DNA from: Alkalimonas cellulosilytica
GTDB taxonomy: Bacteria > Pseudomonadota > Gammaproteobacteria > Enterobacterales > Alteromonadaceae
Direction: 5' to 3'
NCBI RefSeq assembly: GCF_036325985.1
Contig: NZ_JAUHLI010000004.1
Span: 184,882 to 248,881 of the forward strand
DNA length: 64,000 nucleotides
Position numbers and translations under genes: made by a program. Below the pieces are notes generated by a model. It had not been told where the DNA came from and did no database searches. It saw nothing but the letters and a program-made list of their open reading frames with translations. Below are positions 23,879 through 33,643 of the stretch, piece after piece. Within the stretch, counting starts at the first letter, position 1. Every line of letters starts with the position of its first letter.

Positions 23879-24735
23879 TGGATACTCCTTTCTTGTGCAA
23901 ATACATGGTCGAAGTTGGTCGCATCCCAATCCATAAAGGCTTGTGGATTGATGGGCCGATCAAGAAAGTGTACTTCGTAATGCAGGTGTGGTGCAGTTGA
24001 TGCACCGGTATTGCCAACAGTTGCAATCAGCTGACCTTTTTCGACAAAGCTGCCAGCCGTGACTTTAAATTCGTGCAAATGCGCATACAGTGTTGCAAAA
24101 CCAAAAGCATGGCGAATTTTCAGCATGTTGCCATAACCACCATTACTGGGGCGAACACTTTCAACGACGCCATCGGCAGGTGCATAAATGGGGGTACCAC
24201 GGTTAGCCGCTAAATCAACACCGCGGTGATGACGCTGATTGCCATGAATAGGGTGGGTGCGATTACCAAACCGTGATGAGCGATAACGAAATTCCAGCGG
24301 CGAGCCGCTTGGGATCATCTGGAGCATGGTGCTGCGAACGGCGGAGTTGATGGTGGCAATATCCAGCCGCTGATCCAGGTTTTGATTGCTATAGACCTGA
24401 TCCAAGCCAAGGGCTTGCTCAATTTCACCAAGCCGGCTGGTGGCCATATAAATTTCGTCACTCCGTTCAGCCAGCTCATCTTCCAAAAAGCCGCGGTGGC
24501 TCTCCAGCCGGGCAATATCAGCCAGCAGCTGTTCAGTATGCTGTTCCAGCGTTAGCTGTTGCTGGTGATGCTGATCCACTTGCTTCAGCAGGTAATTGAC
24601 AAAAATAACGGTGCCAAAGGTCATCAGGCCCAGCATCATGGCAACGATAGCAAAATAGCGGCGCAGCAATTTACCAATGGTGTAATGGCGTGAGCCATGA
24701 ATACTGGATATGGAAATAAGCAGTCTGTCTTTCAT
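23782..24735 (-). CDS. M23-family zinc metallopeptidase, membrane-anchored
   Basis: A 317-residue protein: a membrane segment at about residues 28–50, a periplasmic coiled coil (about 52–110, heptads with LEQHTEQLLADIARLESH) and a LytM/M23 domain. The zinc motifs are visible: HHRGVDLAA (HxxxD), LYAHLHEF and HLHYEV. Such enzymes cut or bind peptidoglycan crosslinks. The ATG at 24735 follows CAGGTAGT. The gene ends inside the bactofilin gene, as in peptidase–bactofilin pairs such as H. pylori Csd1/CcmA. Confidence 0.9.
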   Translation of the reverse strand: MKDRLLISISSIHGSRHYTIGKLLRRYFAIVAMMLGLMTFGTVIFVNYLLKQVDQHHQQQLTLEQHTEQLLADIARLESHRGFLEDELAERSDEIYMATSRLGEIEQALGLDQVYSNQNLDQRLDIATINSAVRSTMLQMIPSGSPLEFRYRSSRFGNRTHPIHGNQRHHRGVDLAANRGTPIYAPADGVVESVRPSNGGYGNMLKIRHAFGFATLYAHLHEFKVTAGSFVEKGQLIATVGNTGASTAPHLHYEVHFLDRPINPQAFMDWDATNFDHVFAQERSIQWDSLVSMLETKVSNQLLLSSHKAAPSTEVSD

Positions 24736-24822
24736 ACTACCTGCTGGCTGAGTTGATTCGCGGCGAAAAGAACTGAAAATAAGGTGAATTGGTGATGCTG
24801 TCAAGTTTTGTGCAAATAAGAG

Positions 24823-24850
24823 CCACCTGGCAGCCGGTGCAACCAGGTGG
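24823..24850 (-). terminator. Hairpin after slyD
   Basis: CCACCTGG/CCAGGTGG with a 12-nt loop, followed on the minus strand by CTCTTATTTG. A weak terminator at best. Confidence 0.45.
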
Positions 24851-24863
24851 GATCCATTAGCGC

Positions 24864-25349
24864 TTAATGGCCGGCAGTGCCGTCCAGACCATGGGCATGA
24901 CCATGGGCAATTTCGTCTTCGGTGGCTTCCCGCACCTGCACCACTTCGACATCGAAGGTTAAATCGATACCGGATAACGGATGATTGCCATCTACCACGA
25001 CTTCTTCATCGCCCACTTCGATAATGATGACTGAATGTTCACGACCATCCGGGCCAGCTGCGCGAAAACGCATACCGACATCCACGTCCATGCCTTCAAA
25101 CATCGACCGTGGCACCGATTGAATCAGTTGATCATGACGTTCGCCATAAGCTTCTGCTGCTTCGATGGTAGCATTAAAGGTATCACCCGGGGCTTTGCCA
25201 GCCAACGCTCTCTCCAGGCCTGGAATCAGCGAGCCATGGCCATACAGAAAAATCAGGGGATCGCCGCCGAAAGATGAATCCAGTTCTGTGCCCTGGGGAT
25301 CGGTCACTTTGTAATGCATGGCGACGACTTTGTTTTGCGAAATAGACAT
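24864..25349 (-). CDS. slyD: FKBP-type peptidyl-prolyl isomerase, SlyD-like
   Basis: A 161-residue cytosolic prolyl isomerase/chaperone. The FKBP domain is split by an insert-in-flap domain (about 70–130), with YGHGSLIPGLERALAGK and AAEAYGERHDQLIQSVPR as signature. The His-rich tail is short (HGHAHGLDGTAGH) compared with the long metal-binding tail of E. coli SlyD, so nickel binding may be reduced. Confidence 0.93.
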   Translation of the reverse strand: MSISQNKVVAMHYKVTDPQGTELDSSFGGDPLIFLYGHGSLIPGLERALAGKAPGDTFNATIEAAEAYGERHDQLIQSVPRSMFEGMDVDVGMRFRAAGPDGREHSVIIIEVGDEEVVVDGNHPLSGIDLTFDVEVVQVREATEDEIAHGHAHGLDGTAGH

Positions 25350-25360
25350 GAAGACCTCAG

Positions 25361-26341
25361 TTATTGAAGAGTGTATGGCAGAGGGTGCAACCTGAGCAGC
25401 GTTTCTGGCTCCGTTGCCAACCTCAGCTGTGTGTCCGCTGTTGTATCATTCGGCAGTACCGCCAGCAACCAAAGCTGCTGATTGACATTGACGGCATTGA
25501 TGACCTGGCCAGCCCGACGCCAGTTGGTATCCAGTTGCATTTCAATATCACTGCCAGCGACAGGGGTGCTGTCCGCCGGGGCGGACAAAATGTAAGCAGC
25601 GCGTTTGTTTTTACCCAGATACTTCATCCGGGCGACCATTTCCTGGCCAAGATAACAGCCTTTATCGAAGCTGATGGCATCCTGAGCCTGTAAGTTTAGC
25701 ATTTGTGGCACGAACTGGCCGATGTTTTCTTGCTCCAGATAGCAAAAACCATGCTGAATATGGGCCTGCAGCCAGCGGGTAGGGGCTGCAAAAGGTAGTG
25801 TGTTATCGGTCAGCCATTGGTGTGCTTGCTGGTGACTGCACAACACCAGATAGTGATCGTCGGTCAATGCCAGCAAGTGCATGCCTTGATGCTGTTGGCG
25901 ATGACCGCTTTGGAGTGGGGAAAATCCCAGTTGCTGTAGTAACTGCTTTACTTCTGCCTCAGCGCCAGTTACTCCAAAGACAGCCCATTGCTGGTGGCCA
26001 GGCTCAAAGCTGACTTTGGAGAATACGCCAAACTTTTGCCACTGTGCTAACGAAGCGGCTAATTCATCGCGATAAGCCACCACCAGTAAGTCGTTGCTGC
26101 TTTGCTGCAGCAGGTGGAATACCGACCACATTTTGCCTTTGGCATCGCAATGCGCACCGCGCAGAAAATTATCCGCATTCAGGCGTTTCAGATCGCAGGT
26201 GGTCTGGCTTTGCAGGTACTTCTCTGCATCCGGGCCGTTTACACGCAGCACATCAAAACCGGGCAAAGGGACAATGCAGGCGGCACTTGATCGATTGGAG
26301 AGGTGAGCCAGTTGCTCGGCTTGGATCCAGCTGGATTGCAT
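25361..26341 (-). CDS. ygfZ: tRNA-modifying protein YgfZ
   Basis: Folate-binding GcvT-like protein involved in Fe–S cluster maintenance and in MiaB-type tRNA thiomethylation. The diagnostic motif KGCYLGQE is present, followed by VARMKYLGKNKR. 326 residues from the ATG at 26341; the longer frame to 26575 covers the divergent sdhE control region. The ygfZ–sdhE divergent order is the one known in E. coli. Confidence 0.93.
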   Translation of the reverse strand: MQSSWIQAEQLAHLSNRSSAACIVPLPGFDVLRVNGPDAEKYLQSQTTCDLKRLNADNFLRGAHCDAKGKMWSVFHLLQQSSNDLLVVAYRDELAASLAQWQKFGVFSKVSFEPGHQQWAVFGVTGAEAEVKQLLQQLGFSPLQSGHRQQHQGMHLLALTDDHYLVLCSHQQAHQWLTDNTLPFAAPTRWLQAHIQHGFCYLEQENIGQFVPQMLNLQAQDAISFDKGCYLGQEMVARMKYLGKNKRAAYILSAPADSTPVAGSDIEMQLDTNWRRAGQVINAVNVNQQLWLLAVLPNDTTADTQLRLATEPETLLRLHPLPYTLQ

Positions 26342-26522
26342 AGTGTTACACTTCGTAAAAGAGGGCACATACCCCAGATCATTGGGGATTTTGACCAAAA
26401 GCTCAACCCCGGCACAGGTATTTTTCTCGCAACATCTGCTGTCAGTTCGTATCGGTCTGGATGATTTTAGGTATAATTCAGTTTCACCTCGTACACTCAT
26501 CTCACTGAGGAGCACTGTGTTG

Positions 26523-26774
26523 ATGTCCGATTTAATGAGTAAACCACGGTTACGCTGGGCCTGCCGTCGTGGCATGCTGGAGCTGGATGTGCTGTTGGCC
26601 CCTTTTGTTGAGGAAGGCTATGATGCTCTCAGCTTGGCGGATAAACAGGTGTTTGAGCGTTTGCTGGCTTGCGATGATCCTGATCTGTTTGCCTGGTTTA
26701 TGGGGCATGCTAAAAGTGATGATGCCGACTTGCAGCGTTTGATTGGCGTGATTTTGGATCGTGTTCGCGTCTAG
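26523..26774 (+). CDS. sdhE: FAD assembly factor SdhE
   Basis: An 83-residue protein required for covalent flavinylation of SdhA and FrdA. The defining RGxxE motif is seen in RRGMLELD (Arg16–Glu20). The ATG at 26523 has AGGAG 10 bp upstream; a GTG and a TTG immediately before are possible. A TATAAT at 26472–26477 is a likely -10 box. The 3' end overlaps ygfX by 14 bp. Confidence 0.92.
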   Translation: MSDLMSKPRLRWACRRGMLELDVLLAPFVEEGYDALSLADKQVFERLLACDDPDLFAWFMGHAKSDDADLQRLIGVILDRVRV

Positions 26775-27204
26775 CATCTGTCTCAGCCAGTCCCGCTGGC
26801 GGCGAAGTCTGTTGTTGGCCTTACTGGCAGCAGCCCTGGTGCAAAGCCTGTTGTTGCCGCTCCAAGGGTTTTGGTTGGTTTTTTTTGGGCTTCTCTGGTT
26901 TGTGTTTGCCTGGTTATGGTGGCAAAGCTGGCAGCAGACAGAGCCACCGCAAACCTTGCTGCTTGGTGAGGCAGGGGAACTGCGATGGTTGCCAGCCCTT
27001 CGTCCCTCTGGCGTGCTGCTTGGCAGCAGTCTGGTGCTGCCCTGGGCTACTTTGCTTTGTTGGCGCACTTTGCCGGATAAAGCTGCGCCTGCTGGCCATC
27101 TGCATTATTACTGGCTTATGGCCGATCAATGCAGTGACGAGGATTATCGGGCAGTCGCCAGAGCCATCCGGGCCTGCCGTTGGCAGCAGGCTGGCGTGAA
27201 CTAA
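26761..27204 (+). CDS. ygfX: YgfX-like membrane protein (CptA family)
   Basis: A 147-residue protein with two adjacent membrane segments (about residues 16–52), then a cytosolic region containing LRWLPALRPSGVLLGSSLVLPWAT. Position right after sdhE, with overlapping frames, and the two-helix plan identify it with YgfX/CptA. E. coli YgfX was reported as a toxin acting on MreB/FtsZ; whether this applies here is unknown. The start is GTG at 26761. Confidence 0.75.
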   Translation: MFASSICLSQSRWRRSLLLALLAAALVQSLLLPLQGFWLVFFGLLWFVFAWLWWQSWQQTEPPQTLLLGEAGELRWLPALRPSGVLLGSSLVLPWATLLCWRTLPDKAAPAGHLHYYWLMADQCSDEDYRAVARAIRACRWQQAGVN

Positions 27205-27226
27205 TACGGCAAAGAGTTCAGAACCG

Positions 27227-28828
27227 TTAGGGCTGATTCGGGCTTAATATCGTTGGTGTGGCCTCATCATCACTCAGTGTGCGTGGATAATCCAGGTTGT
27301 AGTGCAGGCCACGGCTTTCTTTGCGCTCTAAGGCACTGCGAATAATCAATTCGGCCACTACGACCAGATTACGCAGCTCCAGCAGGTTGTTGCTTACTTT
27401 AAAGTGGCTGTAGTAGTCCTGAATTTCTTGCTTCAGTAGCTCTACCCGGTGCAGAGCCCGCTCTAACCGTTTATCGGTCCGGACTATACCCACATAATCC
27501 CACATAAAGAGGCGTAACTCATGCCAATTGTGGGTGATCACGACTTCTTCATCCGAGTCACTCACCCGGCTTTCATCCCATTGTGGCAGACGCTCTGGCA
27601 AGGTGGTGCTTGCCAGCTGCGAAAGGATATGGCGTGCTGCGGCCTGGGCGAATACCACGCACTCGAGCAGGGAGTTGCTGGCCATGCGATTGGCACCGTG
27701 CAGGCCAGTGTAGGCGACTTCACCAATCGCGTACAGATTGGCAATATCCGTTTGGCTGTTTAAGTTCACCATGACGCCGCCACAGGTATAGTGGGCTGCT
27801 GGCACCACGGGAATGGGCTCTTTGGTGATATCCAGTCCCACACTCAAACATTTGGCATAGATGGTTGGGAAATGTTCCAGAATAAAATCGGCCGGTTGAT
27901 GGCTGATATCCAGATAGACACAGTTCGCACCAAGGCGCTTCATTTCATAGTCGATGGCCCGGGCTACCACATCACGGGGTGCCAGCTCTGCCCGCTCGTC
28001 AAAATCCGGCATAAAACGACTGCCATCCGGGCGTTTGAGATAGGCGCCTTCACCACGCATGGCTTCAGTAATTAAAAAGTTGGGGGCATCCGGGTGGTAC
28101 AGGCTGGTGGGGTGAAATTGATTAAACTCCATGTTGGCGACCCGGCAACCTGCCCGCCATGCCATGGCAATGCCATCGCCACTGGCCACATCCGGATTGC
28201 TGGTATACAGATACACCTTGCTGGCCCCCCCTGTAGCCAGGGCAACAAAGCGCGCACGCACCACTTCGACTTTCCGCACTTGCTGGCTCCAGATGTAAGC
28301 ACCAAGGCAGCGACTTTTATCGGCATTGGTGATTAAATCGATGGCGTGATAATGTTCCAGCAGCCGGATATTCGGATGTTGCTTTACTTGCTCAACCAGC
28401 GTGATTTGGACGGCTTTGCCGGTGGCATCGGCAGCGTGCAATATCCGGCGGTGGCTATGCCCCCCTTCGCGGGTGAGATGGTATTTTACTTTGCCGTCCT
28501 GATCCTGGTATTGATCAAAAGGCACGCCTTGTTGAATCAGCCACTGCATGGCTTCCTTGGCATGTTCGGCGGTAAATTGCACCGCTTCTTTATTGCACAA
28601 GCCTGCACCGGCCACCAAGGTATCATTGACATGACTGGCAATGCTGTCATTCTCGTCAAAAACGGCGGCAATCCCACCTTGAGCATAGAGGGTTGAGCCT
28701 TCACGCAAGGCGCCCTTGCTAAGCACCAGCACCTTGGCATGGGCCGCCAGTTGCAACGCCAGCGACAAGCCAGCAGCACCACTGCCAATAATTAGTACAT
28801 CACATGGGTATTCTTTTTGCTCTGTCAT
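27227..28828 (-). CDS. nadB: L-aspartate oxidase
   Basis: FAD enzyme that oxidises aspartate to iminoaspartate, the first step of de novo NAD synthesis. 533 residues; FAD motif VLIIGSGAAGLSLALQLA, QGGIAAVFDENDS, the succinate-dehydrogenase-like MEFNQFHPTSLY and REGGHSHRR. The ATG at 28828 gives the family length. The divergent position to rpoE is conserved in gammaproteobacteria. Its pathway partner nadC is at the left edge of the window; nadA is not here. Confidence 0.97.
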   Translation of the reverse strand: MTEQKEYPCDVLIIGSGAAGLSLALQLAAHAKVLVLSKGALREGSTLYAQGGIAAVFDENDSIASHVNDTLVAGAGLCNKEAVQFTAEHAKEAMQWLIQQGVPFDQYQDQDGKVKYHLTREGGHSHRRILHAADATGKAVQITLVEQVKQHPNIRLLEHYHAIDLITNADKSRCLGAYIWSQQVRKVEVVRARFVALATGGASKVYLYTSNPDVASGDGIAMAWRAGCRVANMEFNQFHPTSLYHPDAPNFLITEAMRGEGAYLKRPDGSRFMPDFDERAELAPRDVVARAIDYEMKRLGANCVYLDISHQPADFILEHFPTIYAKCLSVGLDITKEPIPVVPAAHYTCGGVMVNLNSQTDIANLYAIGEVAYTGLHGANRMASNSLLECVVFAQAAARHILSQLASTTLPERLPQWDESRVSDSDEEVVITHNWHELRLFMWDYVGIVRTDKRLERALHRVELLKQEIQDYYSHFKVSNNLLELRNLVVVAELIIRSALERKESRGLHYNLDYPRTLSDDEATPTILSPNQP

Positions 28829-28905
28829 AAGATACACTGTTGCGTTGGGTTCGCACTTACCAAGGCGATAACATACGCTTATTGTAACTTTTTCCTGCAA
28901 GGGGC

Positions 28906-28934
28906 AGAACTATTTATGACACCTTTTGTCCTAA
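28906..28934 (+). promoter_or_regulatory. Candidate sigma-E promoter of rpoE
   Basis: AGAACTA and GTCCTAA with a spacing of about 15 bp resemble the sigma-E consensus GGAACTT–N15–GTCTAA. rpoE operons are typically autoregulated. The match is imperfect. Confidence 0.4.
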
Positions 28935-29004
28935 TCAGTACGCTAGACGAGCGCCAGTTACAAAAAACTAAAGAAGTAGAATGGGTTACAGGGGATAAGC
29001 TCGG

Positions 29005-29580
29005 ATGAGCGAGCAAGAATTGGATTGGCAAATTGTCCAGCGTGTGCAGCAGGGCGACCAGGCTGCCTTTAATCTGCTGGTTAAAAAATATCAGCACCGA
29101 ATTACGAACTTAATTTCGCGTTATGTCTCTAACCATGGTGATGTGGCGGATGTAGCGCAGGAAGCTTTCTTAAAAGCGTACCGGGCTTTACCCGGCTTTC
29201 GCGGTGACAGTGCATTTTATACCTGGCTGTACCGCATTGCTGTCAACAGTGCCAAGAATTACCTGGTCGCGGCGTCTCGTAAACCGCCGGCCAGTGATGT
29301 CGATGCGGATGATGCTGATTATTTTGACGGCAGTGATGCATTGAAAGAGCAAGATTCACCGGAGAAGCTATTGCTGTCCGATGAAATCCGGCAGGTGGTG
29401 TTCGACACCATCGAAAACTTGCCGGAAGAGTTAAGAACAGCCATTACACTGCGTGAATTGGATGGCTTGAGTTACGAAGAGATTGCCGATGTGATGGGTT
29501 GTCCCATTGGCACTGTGCGAAGCCGGATTTTCCGGGCTCGTGAGGCCATAGACTTACAGCTTAAACCTTTGCTAAGCTAA
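29005..29580 (+). CDS. rpoE: RNA polymerase sigma-E factor
   Basis: A 191-residue ECF sigma factor for envelope stress. Region 2 shows DVAQEAFLKAYRALPGFRGDS and FYTWLYRIAVNSAKNYLV, and region 4 shows LPEELRTAITLRELDGLSYE then IADVMGCPIGTVRSRIFRAR. It heads the operon rpoE–rseA–rseB–rseC, so its anti-sigma system is complete here. The ATG follows AGGGGATAAG. Confidence 0.98.
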   Translation: MSEQELDWQIVQRVQQGDQAAFNLLVKKYQHRITNLISRYVSNHGDVADVAQEAFLKAYRALPGFRGDSAFYTWLYRIAVNSAKNYLVAASRKPPASDVDADDADYFDGSDALKEQDSPEKLLLSDEIRQVVFDTIENLPEELRTAITLRELDGLSYEEIADVMGCPIGTVRSRIFRAREAIDLQLKPLLS

Positions 29581-29605
29581 GCATAAGTGAATGACAGGAA
29601 TGACT

Positions 29606-30301
29606 ATGTCGTCTAAACAACAGCACTGCCAGTCTGCCGGGCAAACGCCGCAGTCCTATTCGGCCGAGCCGACCGTTGAATCATCACTGGATTGGCTTTC
29701 GGCTGCCATTGATGAACAGGGTGTGAGTAGCCAGCAGTTAGATCGCCTGCTGCAAGATGAACAGTTGCAGCAGCGCTATGAGCGTTATCATCTGATTGGT
29801 GCTGCCATCCGCCAGGAACTGCCTAAACACATTCAGCTTGATTTTTCTGCTCAGTTTGCCGCTACCTTGCAGCAGGAAGCTGTGCATCAGCTGCAGCCCC
29901 ATGGCTCGATTCTGCAACGTGTGGGGGCGCGGTTCAAAGCGGCAGCAAACAGTGAGTGGTTTAAACCGACCGCGCAAACAGCGATCGCTGCCAGTGTGGC
30001 TCTGATGGCTGTGGTTGGGGTACAACATTATCAGCAACCGTATGAACAAGAATTGATGTCGCCATTGCCGGTGCTGCAAACCCAGCCGGTTGCCGGCTTT
30101 GCCACGCCAGTGAGTTTAAGCCAGACCACGGTTGATAACCGTCTTGAGCAGCATGCTCATCAGGCGATGCTGGAACAACAGCGCCGCTTGCAGGAACTAT
30201 TAAATGCACACCATCAACAAGTCCGGGTGCTGGAGCAAGCGGCTTTGCTCAATGAACAACCTCAGCCTGCTGTTGATGCGGAGCCCAACGGAAACAACTA
30301 A
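29606..30301 (+). CDS. rseA: Sigma-E anti-sigma factor RseA
   Basis: Single-pass inner-membrane protein that binds sigma-E through its cytoplasmic N-terminus and is cut by DegS/RseP under stress. 231 residues: the anti-sigma domain (about 25–85, SLDWLSAAIDEQG..LDRLLQDEQLQ), a membrane segment near 120–138 (TAIAASVALMAVVGV) and a Gln-rich periplasmic tail. The third in-frame ATG (29606) is chosen because AGGA lies 6 bp upstream. The stop overlaps the rseB start. Confidence 0.88.
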   Translation: MSSKQQHCQSAGQTPQSYSAEPTVESSLDWLSAAIDEQGVSSQQLDRLLQDEQLQQRYERYHLIGAAIRQELPKHIQLDFSAQFAATLQQEAVHQLQPHGSILQRVGARFKAAANSEWFKPTAQTAIAASVALMAVVGVQHYQQPYEQELMSPLPVLQTQPVAGFATPVSLSQTTVDNRLEQHAHQAMLEQQRRLQELLNAHHQQVRVLEQAALLNEQPQPAVDAEPNGNN

Positions 30302-31245
30302 TGCGATGCTCCTTGTTGCTGCTGCTTGTCAGCAGCCTGCTGTTTGCTCCGCTGCTGCAAGCCGAGTCCAAGGGATGGCAGCTGTTTCAACAAAGCCAGC
30401 ATGCCGTTCAGACCAATAATTTCGATGCCTCTTATGTGGTGATTAAAGGCGAGCAGATCAGCAGCTTTCGCTGGCTGCACGGACTGCATGAGCAGCAACA
30501 ACTGGAGCAGTTGGTGCCGATGGACGTGGATGGCATTGATATATTGCGTAAAGGCAAGGTTGTGTATTACCTCACCCCGGAAAAGCCTGCCCTGGTTACC
30601 CTGAGTTCCTACATCAAAGAATTGCCTTCCTTACTGTATCTGCCGATAGACGATCTGCGTGAATTGTACGATCCGGTCTCCGGCAGTGTCAGTCAAATGG
30701 GTGGGCGTTCGGCCCAATTGTTGCGCCTCAGTGCTTTTCACCCTGGTCGCTTAAGCTACTGGCTATGGCTGGATATTGAAACTGGTTTTCCGCTGCGGAT
30801 TGATACTGTGGCAGAGGGGCATCAAGTGCTTGAGCGTTGGCTGGTGACACACTTGCACATCAGCCCGGAGTTGCCTGCATCGCTGCAAGCTTTGCTGGAA
30901 CTGCCACTACCGACGCCGGATCACCGACAGCTGCAACCGCGAGGATCAGCGCCGCTGGCTTCAGACATCCAGTTGGCCTGGCTACCGTCCGGCTTTAAGA
31001 TGATTGAAGATCCCTTAGTGGTGCCAAGCCTGGGGGTTCCTTTGCTGCATTACTGGTTGCTCACCGATGGGTTGCATCAGGTATCGGTATTTGTGCAACA
31101 ACCAAACCAGCAACCACCTCAGGCATACCGTGATGGTGCAACCACCATTTATGTGCACTCTACAGAGCAATTTGATGTGACGGTGATAGGGCCGGTTACG
31201 CTGGAGATTGCCCGCCAGATTGCCAATGCGGTCCGCTATGATTGA
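30301..31245 (+). CDS. rseB: Sigma-E regulatory protein RseB (MucB)
   Basis: A 314-residue periplasmic protein with a signal peptide (about 1–21) and the two-domain MucB/RseB fold. It shields RseA from DegS and is released by lipopolysaccharide and lipoprotein signals. Markers: SYVVIKGEQISSFRWLHG near the N-terminus and QLAWLPSGFKM in the C-terminal domain. Start in the rseA stop (TAATG). Confidence 0.93.
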   Translation: MRCSLLLLLVSSLLFAPLLQAESKGWQLFQQSQHAVQTNNFDASYVVIKGEQISSFRWLHGLHEQQQLEQLVPMDVDGIDILRKGKVVYYLTPEKPALVTLSSYIKELPSLLYLPIDDLRELYDPVSGSVSQMGGRSAQLLRLSAFHPGRLSYWLWLDIETGFPLRIDTVAEGHQVLERWLVTHLHISPELPASLQALLELPLPTPDHRQLQPRGSAPLASDIQLAWLPSGFKMIEDPLVVPSLGVPLLHYWLLTDGLHQVSVFVQQPNQQPPQAYRDGATTIYVHSTEQFDVTVIGPVTLEIARQIANAVRYD

Positions 31246-31717
31246 GCAGGTTGCCACGGTACGAAAGCTGGGTTCAGACGGGGTTTGGTTAGAAACCACA
31301 CCAGTGACTACCTGCAACTCCTGCGCTGCCAGCGATGACTGCGGCACTGGCATCGTCGCAAAAACCTTTACCCCGAAGCGCAGTCAGTTTTTCCTGGTCA
31401 CCGACATTGCGCTATTACCAGGTCAGATGGTGCGGATAGGAACGACCGAGCAACGATTGCTGCTGGCTGCTTTCAGTTTGTACCTGCTGCCTCTGGTGCT
31501 GATGCTGTCCGGAGTGGTTGCACTTAGCTGGTGGTTCCCTGCTTTGGCGGAGTGGTGGTTGATTGGCGCTGCATTTGGCTTGCTGTGGGCCGGTTACCAT
31601 CTGGCAGCTAAACTATCAAAAGGATTGGAACGCAACGCTGTGCTTTTGCTGGAAGTGTTACCGGAACTGGCGGTCACGAACCAGCAAGCCGAAGTCACGG
31701 CAGCCAAGATCACATAG
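31238..31717 (+). CDS. rseC: SoxR-reducing system protein RseC
   Basis: A 159-residue inner-membrane protein with an N-terminal Cys cluster (TTCNSCAASDDCG) and two membrane segments (about 72–96 and 100–120). In E. coli, RseC works with the Rsx complex to keep SoxR reduced. The ATG at 31238 lies within the rseB end (8-bp overlap); upstream in-frame starts are inside rseB. Confidence 0.9.
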   Translation: MIEQVATVRKLGSDGVWLETTPVTTCNSCAASDDCGTGIVAKTFTPKRSQFFLVTDIALLPGQMVRIGTTEQRLLLAAFSLYLLPLVLMLSGVVALSWWFPALAEWWLIGAAFGLLWAGYHLAAKLSKGLERNAVLLLEVLPELAVTNQQAEVTAAKIT

Positions 31718-31830
31718 CCAGCCGTAGCAGGATCGAGTACAATTCGCCGATAATCCAATCATGCCATCTGTCTGGAAAGCACGAGCTACTCAGCAGAGCA
31801 GGGCGCAGCGTTTGAACAATTTGAGACATT

Positions 31831-33630
31831 ATGCCAAAACTCAGTCATATCCGTAACTTCTCTATCATCGCTCACATTGATCATGGCAAGTCCACCTTGT
31901 CGGATCGTCTGATCCAGCATTGCGGTGGCTTGTCCGACCGTGAAATGCAACAGCAAGTTCTGGACTCCATGGATCTGGAGCGTGAGCGCGGCATTACCAT
32001 CAAGGCACAAAGCGTCACCTTGCATTACAAAGCCCGCGATGGAGAAACTTACCAGCTGAACTTTATTGATACCCCTGGCCATGTTGACTTTAGTTATGAA
32101 GTCAGTCGCTCGCTGGCTGCCTGTGAAGGTGCCTTATTGGTGGTGGATGCTGGCCAGGGCGTAGAAGCCCAGACGGTGGCGAATTGCTATACGGCCATTG
32201 AGATGGACCTGGAAGTGCTGCCGGTGCTGAATAAAATCGACTTACCGCAGGCTGATCCAGAGCGGGTGAGTGCCGAGGTAGAAGACATTATTGGTATTGA
32301 AGCGGTCGATGCGGTGCAGTGCTCGGCCAAAACTGGCCTGGGTATTGAAGATGTACTGGAAGCCATTGTACTAAAGATCCCGCCACCGGAAGGCGATACT
32401 GATGCACCAACTCAGGCACTTATTATCGACTCCTGGTTTGATCCTTATCAGGGCGTGGTGTCGCTGGTGCGGGTTAAGCATGGTCAAATCAGCAAGAAAG
32501 ATAAAATCAAGGTGATGTCGACCGGTCAGGTGTACGATGTCGATAAAATCGGTATTTTCAGCCCTAAGGCCACCGAAACTCAGGTATTGAAAACTGGTGA
32601 GGTTGGCTTTGTCATTGCCGGCATTAAAGAAATTAAGGGGGCCCCGGTTGGCGATACCTTAACCCTGGCCAAAAACTCGGCCACTGCGCCTTTGCCTGGT
32701 TTCAAGCGGGTGAAGCCGCAGGTTTATGCGGGTGTGTTCCCGATTTCATCGGACGATTACGAAGATTTCCGTGATGCGCTGGCCAAACTGAGCCTGAACG
32801 ACTCTTCACTGTTTTATGAGCCGGAAAGCTCCAGTGCACTCGGCTTTGGCTTTCGAATTGGTTTCCTCGGCATGCTGCATATGGAAATCATCCAGGAGCG
32901 GTTGGAGCGGGAATACGATCTTGATTTGATTACCACAGCACCGACGGTTATTTACGAAGTAAAAACCAAGGCGGGTGACGTGGTGATGGTCGATAACCCA
33001 AGCAGTTTGCCTGCGGTGAATGATATCGCTGAAATCCGCGAGCCGATTGTCGAAGCGCATATTCTGGTACCGCAGGAGTATCTGGGCAACGTCATTACGC
33101 TGTGCATTGAGAAGCGGGGCACCCAAGTCAACATGACGTACCATGGCCGTCAGGTGGCTGTAGTCTATGAGCTGCCGATGGCGGAAGTGGTGATGGATTT
33201 CTTCGACCGCTTGAAATCCACCAGCCGTGGTTATGCCTCGTTAGATTACAGCTTCAAGCACTTCCAGGAGTCCGACATGGTGCGGGTGGATGTGTTGATT
33301 AATGGCGAGCGGGTTGATGCGCTGGCGATGATTTGCCATCGCGACTTTGCCCAGAATCGTGGCCGCTCACTGGCAGACAAGCTCAAAGAGCTGATCCCCC
33401 GTCAAATGTTTGATATTGCCATTCAGGCCGCGATTGGCAATCACATCATTGCCCGCACTACCGTGAAGCAGTTGCGTAAAAACGTCCTCGCAAAGTGTTA
33501 TGGGGGTGATGTTAGCCGTAAGAAAAAACTGCTGCAAAAACAAAAAGAAGGCAAAAAACGGATGAAGCAGGTAGGCAATGTGGAAGTGCCACAAGAAGCT
33601 TTCCTGGCCGTATTGCGGATGGATAAATAA
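31831..33630 (+). CDS. lepA: Elongation factor 4 (LepA)
   Basis: Ribosome-bound translational GTPase, 599 residues, affecting initiation and back-translocation. G1 AHIDHGKSTLSDRL, G3 DTPGHVDF and G4 NKIDLPQ are visible, and the LepA-specific C-terminal domain ends KEGKKRMKQVGNVEVPQEAF. It precedes lepB by 13 bp, the usual lepAB pair. Confidence 0.98.
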   Translation: MPKLSHIRNFSIIAHIDHGKSTLSDRLIQHCGGLSDREMQQQVLDSMDLERERGITIKAQSVTLHYKARDGETYQLNFIDTPGHVDFSYEVSRSLAACEGALLVVDAGQGVEAQTVANCYTAIEMDLEVLPVLNKIDLPQADPERVSAEVEDIIGIEAVDAVQCSAKTGLGIEDVLEAIVLKIPPPEGDTDAPTQALIIDSWFDPYQGVVSLVRVKHGQISKKDKIKVMSTGQVYDVDKIGIFSPKATETQVLKTGEVGFVIAGIKEIKGAPVGDTLTLAKNSATAPLPGFKRVKPQVYAGVFPISSDDYEDFRDALAKLSLNDSSLFYEPESSSALGFGFRIGFLGMLHMEIIQERLEREYDLDLITTAPTVIYEVKTKAGDVVMVDNPSSLPAVNDIAEIREPIVEAHILVPQEYLGNVITLCIEKRGTQVNMTYHGRQVAVVYELPMAEVVMDFFDRLKSTSRGYASLDYSFKHFQESDMVRVDVLINGERVDALAMICHRDFAQNRGRSLADKLKELIPRQMFDIAIQAAIGNHIIARTTVKQLRKNVLAKCYGGDVSRKKKLLQKQKEGKKRMKQVGNVEVPQEAFLAVLRMDK

Positions 33631-33643
33631 TACAGGACTCTTT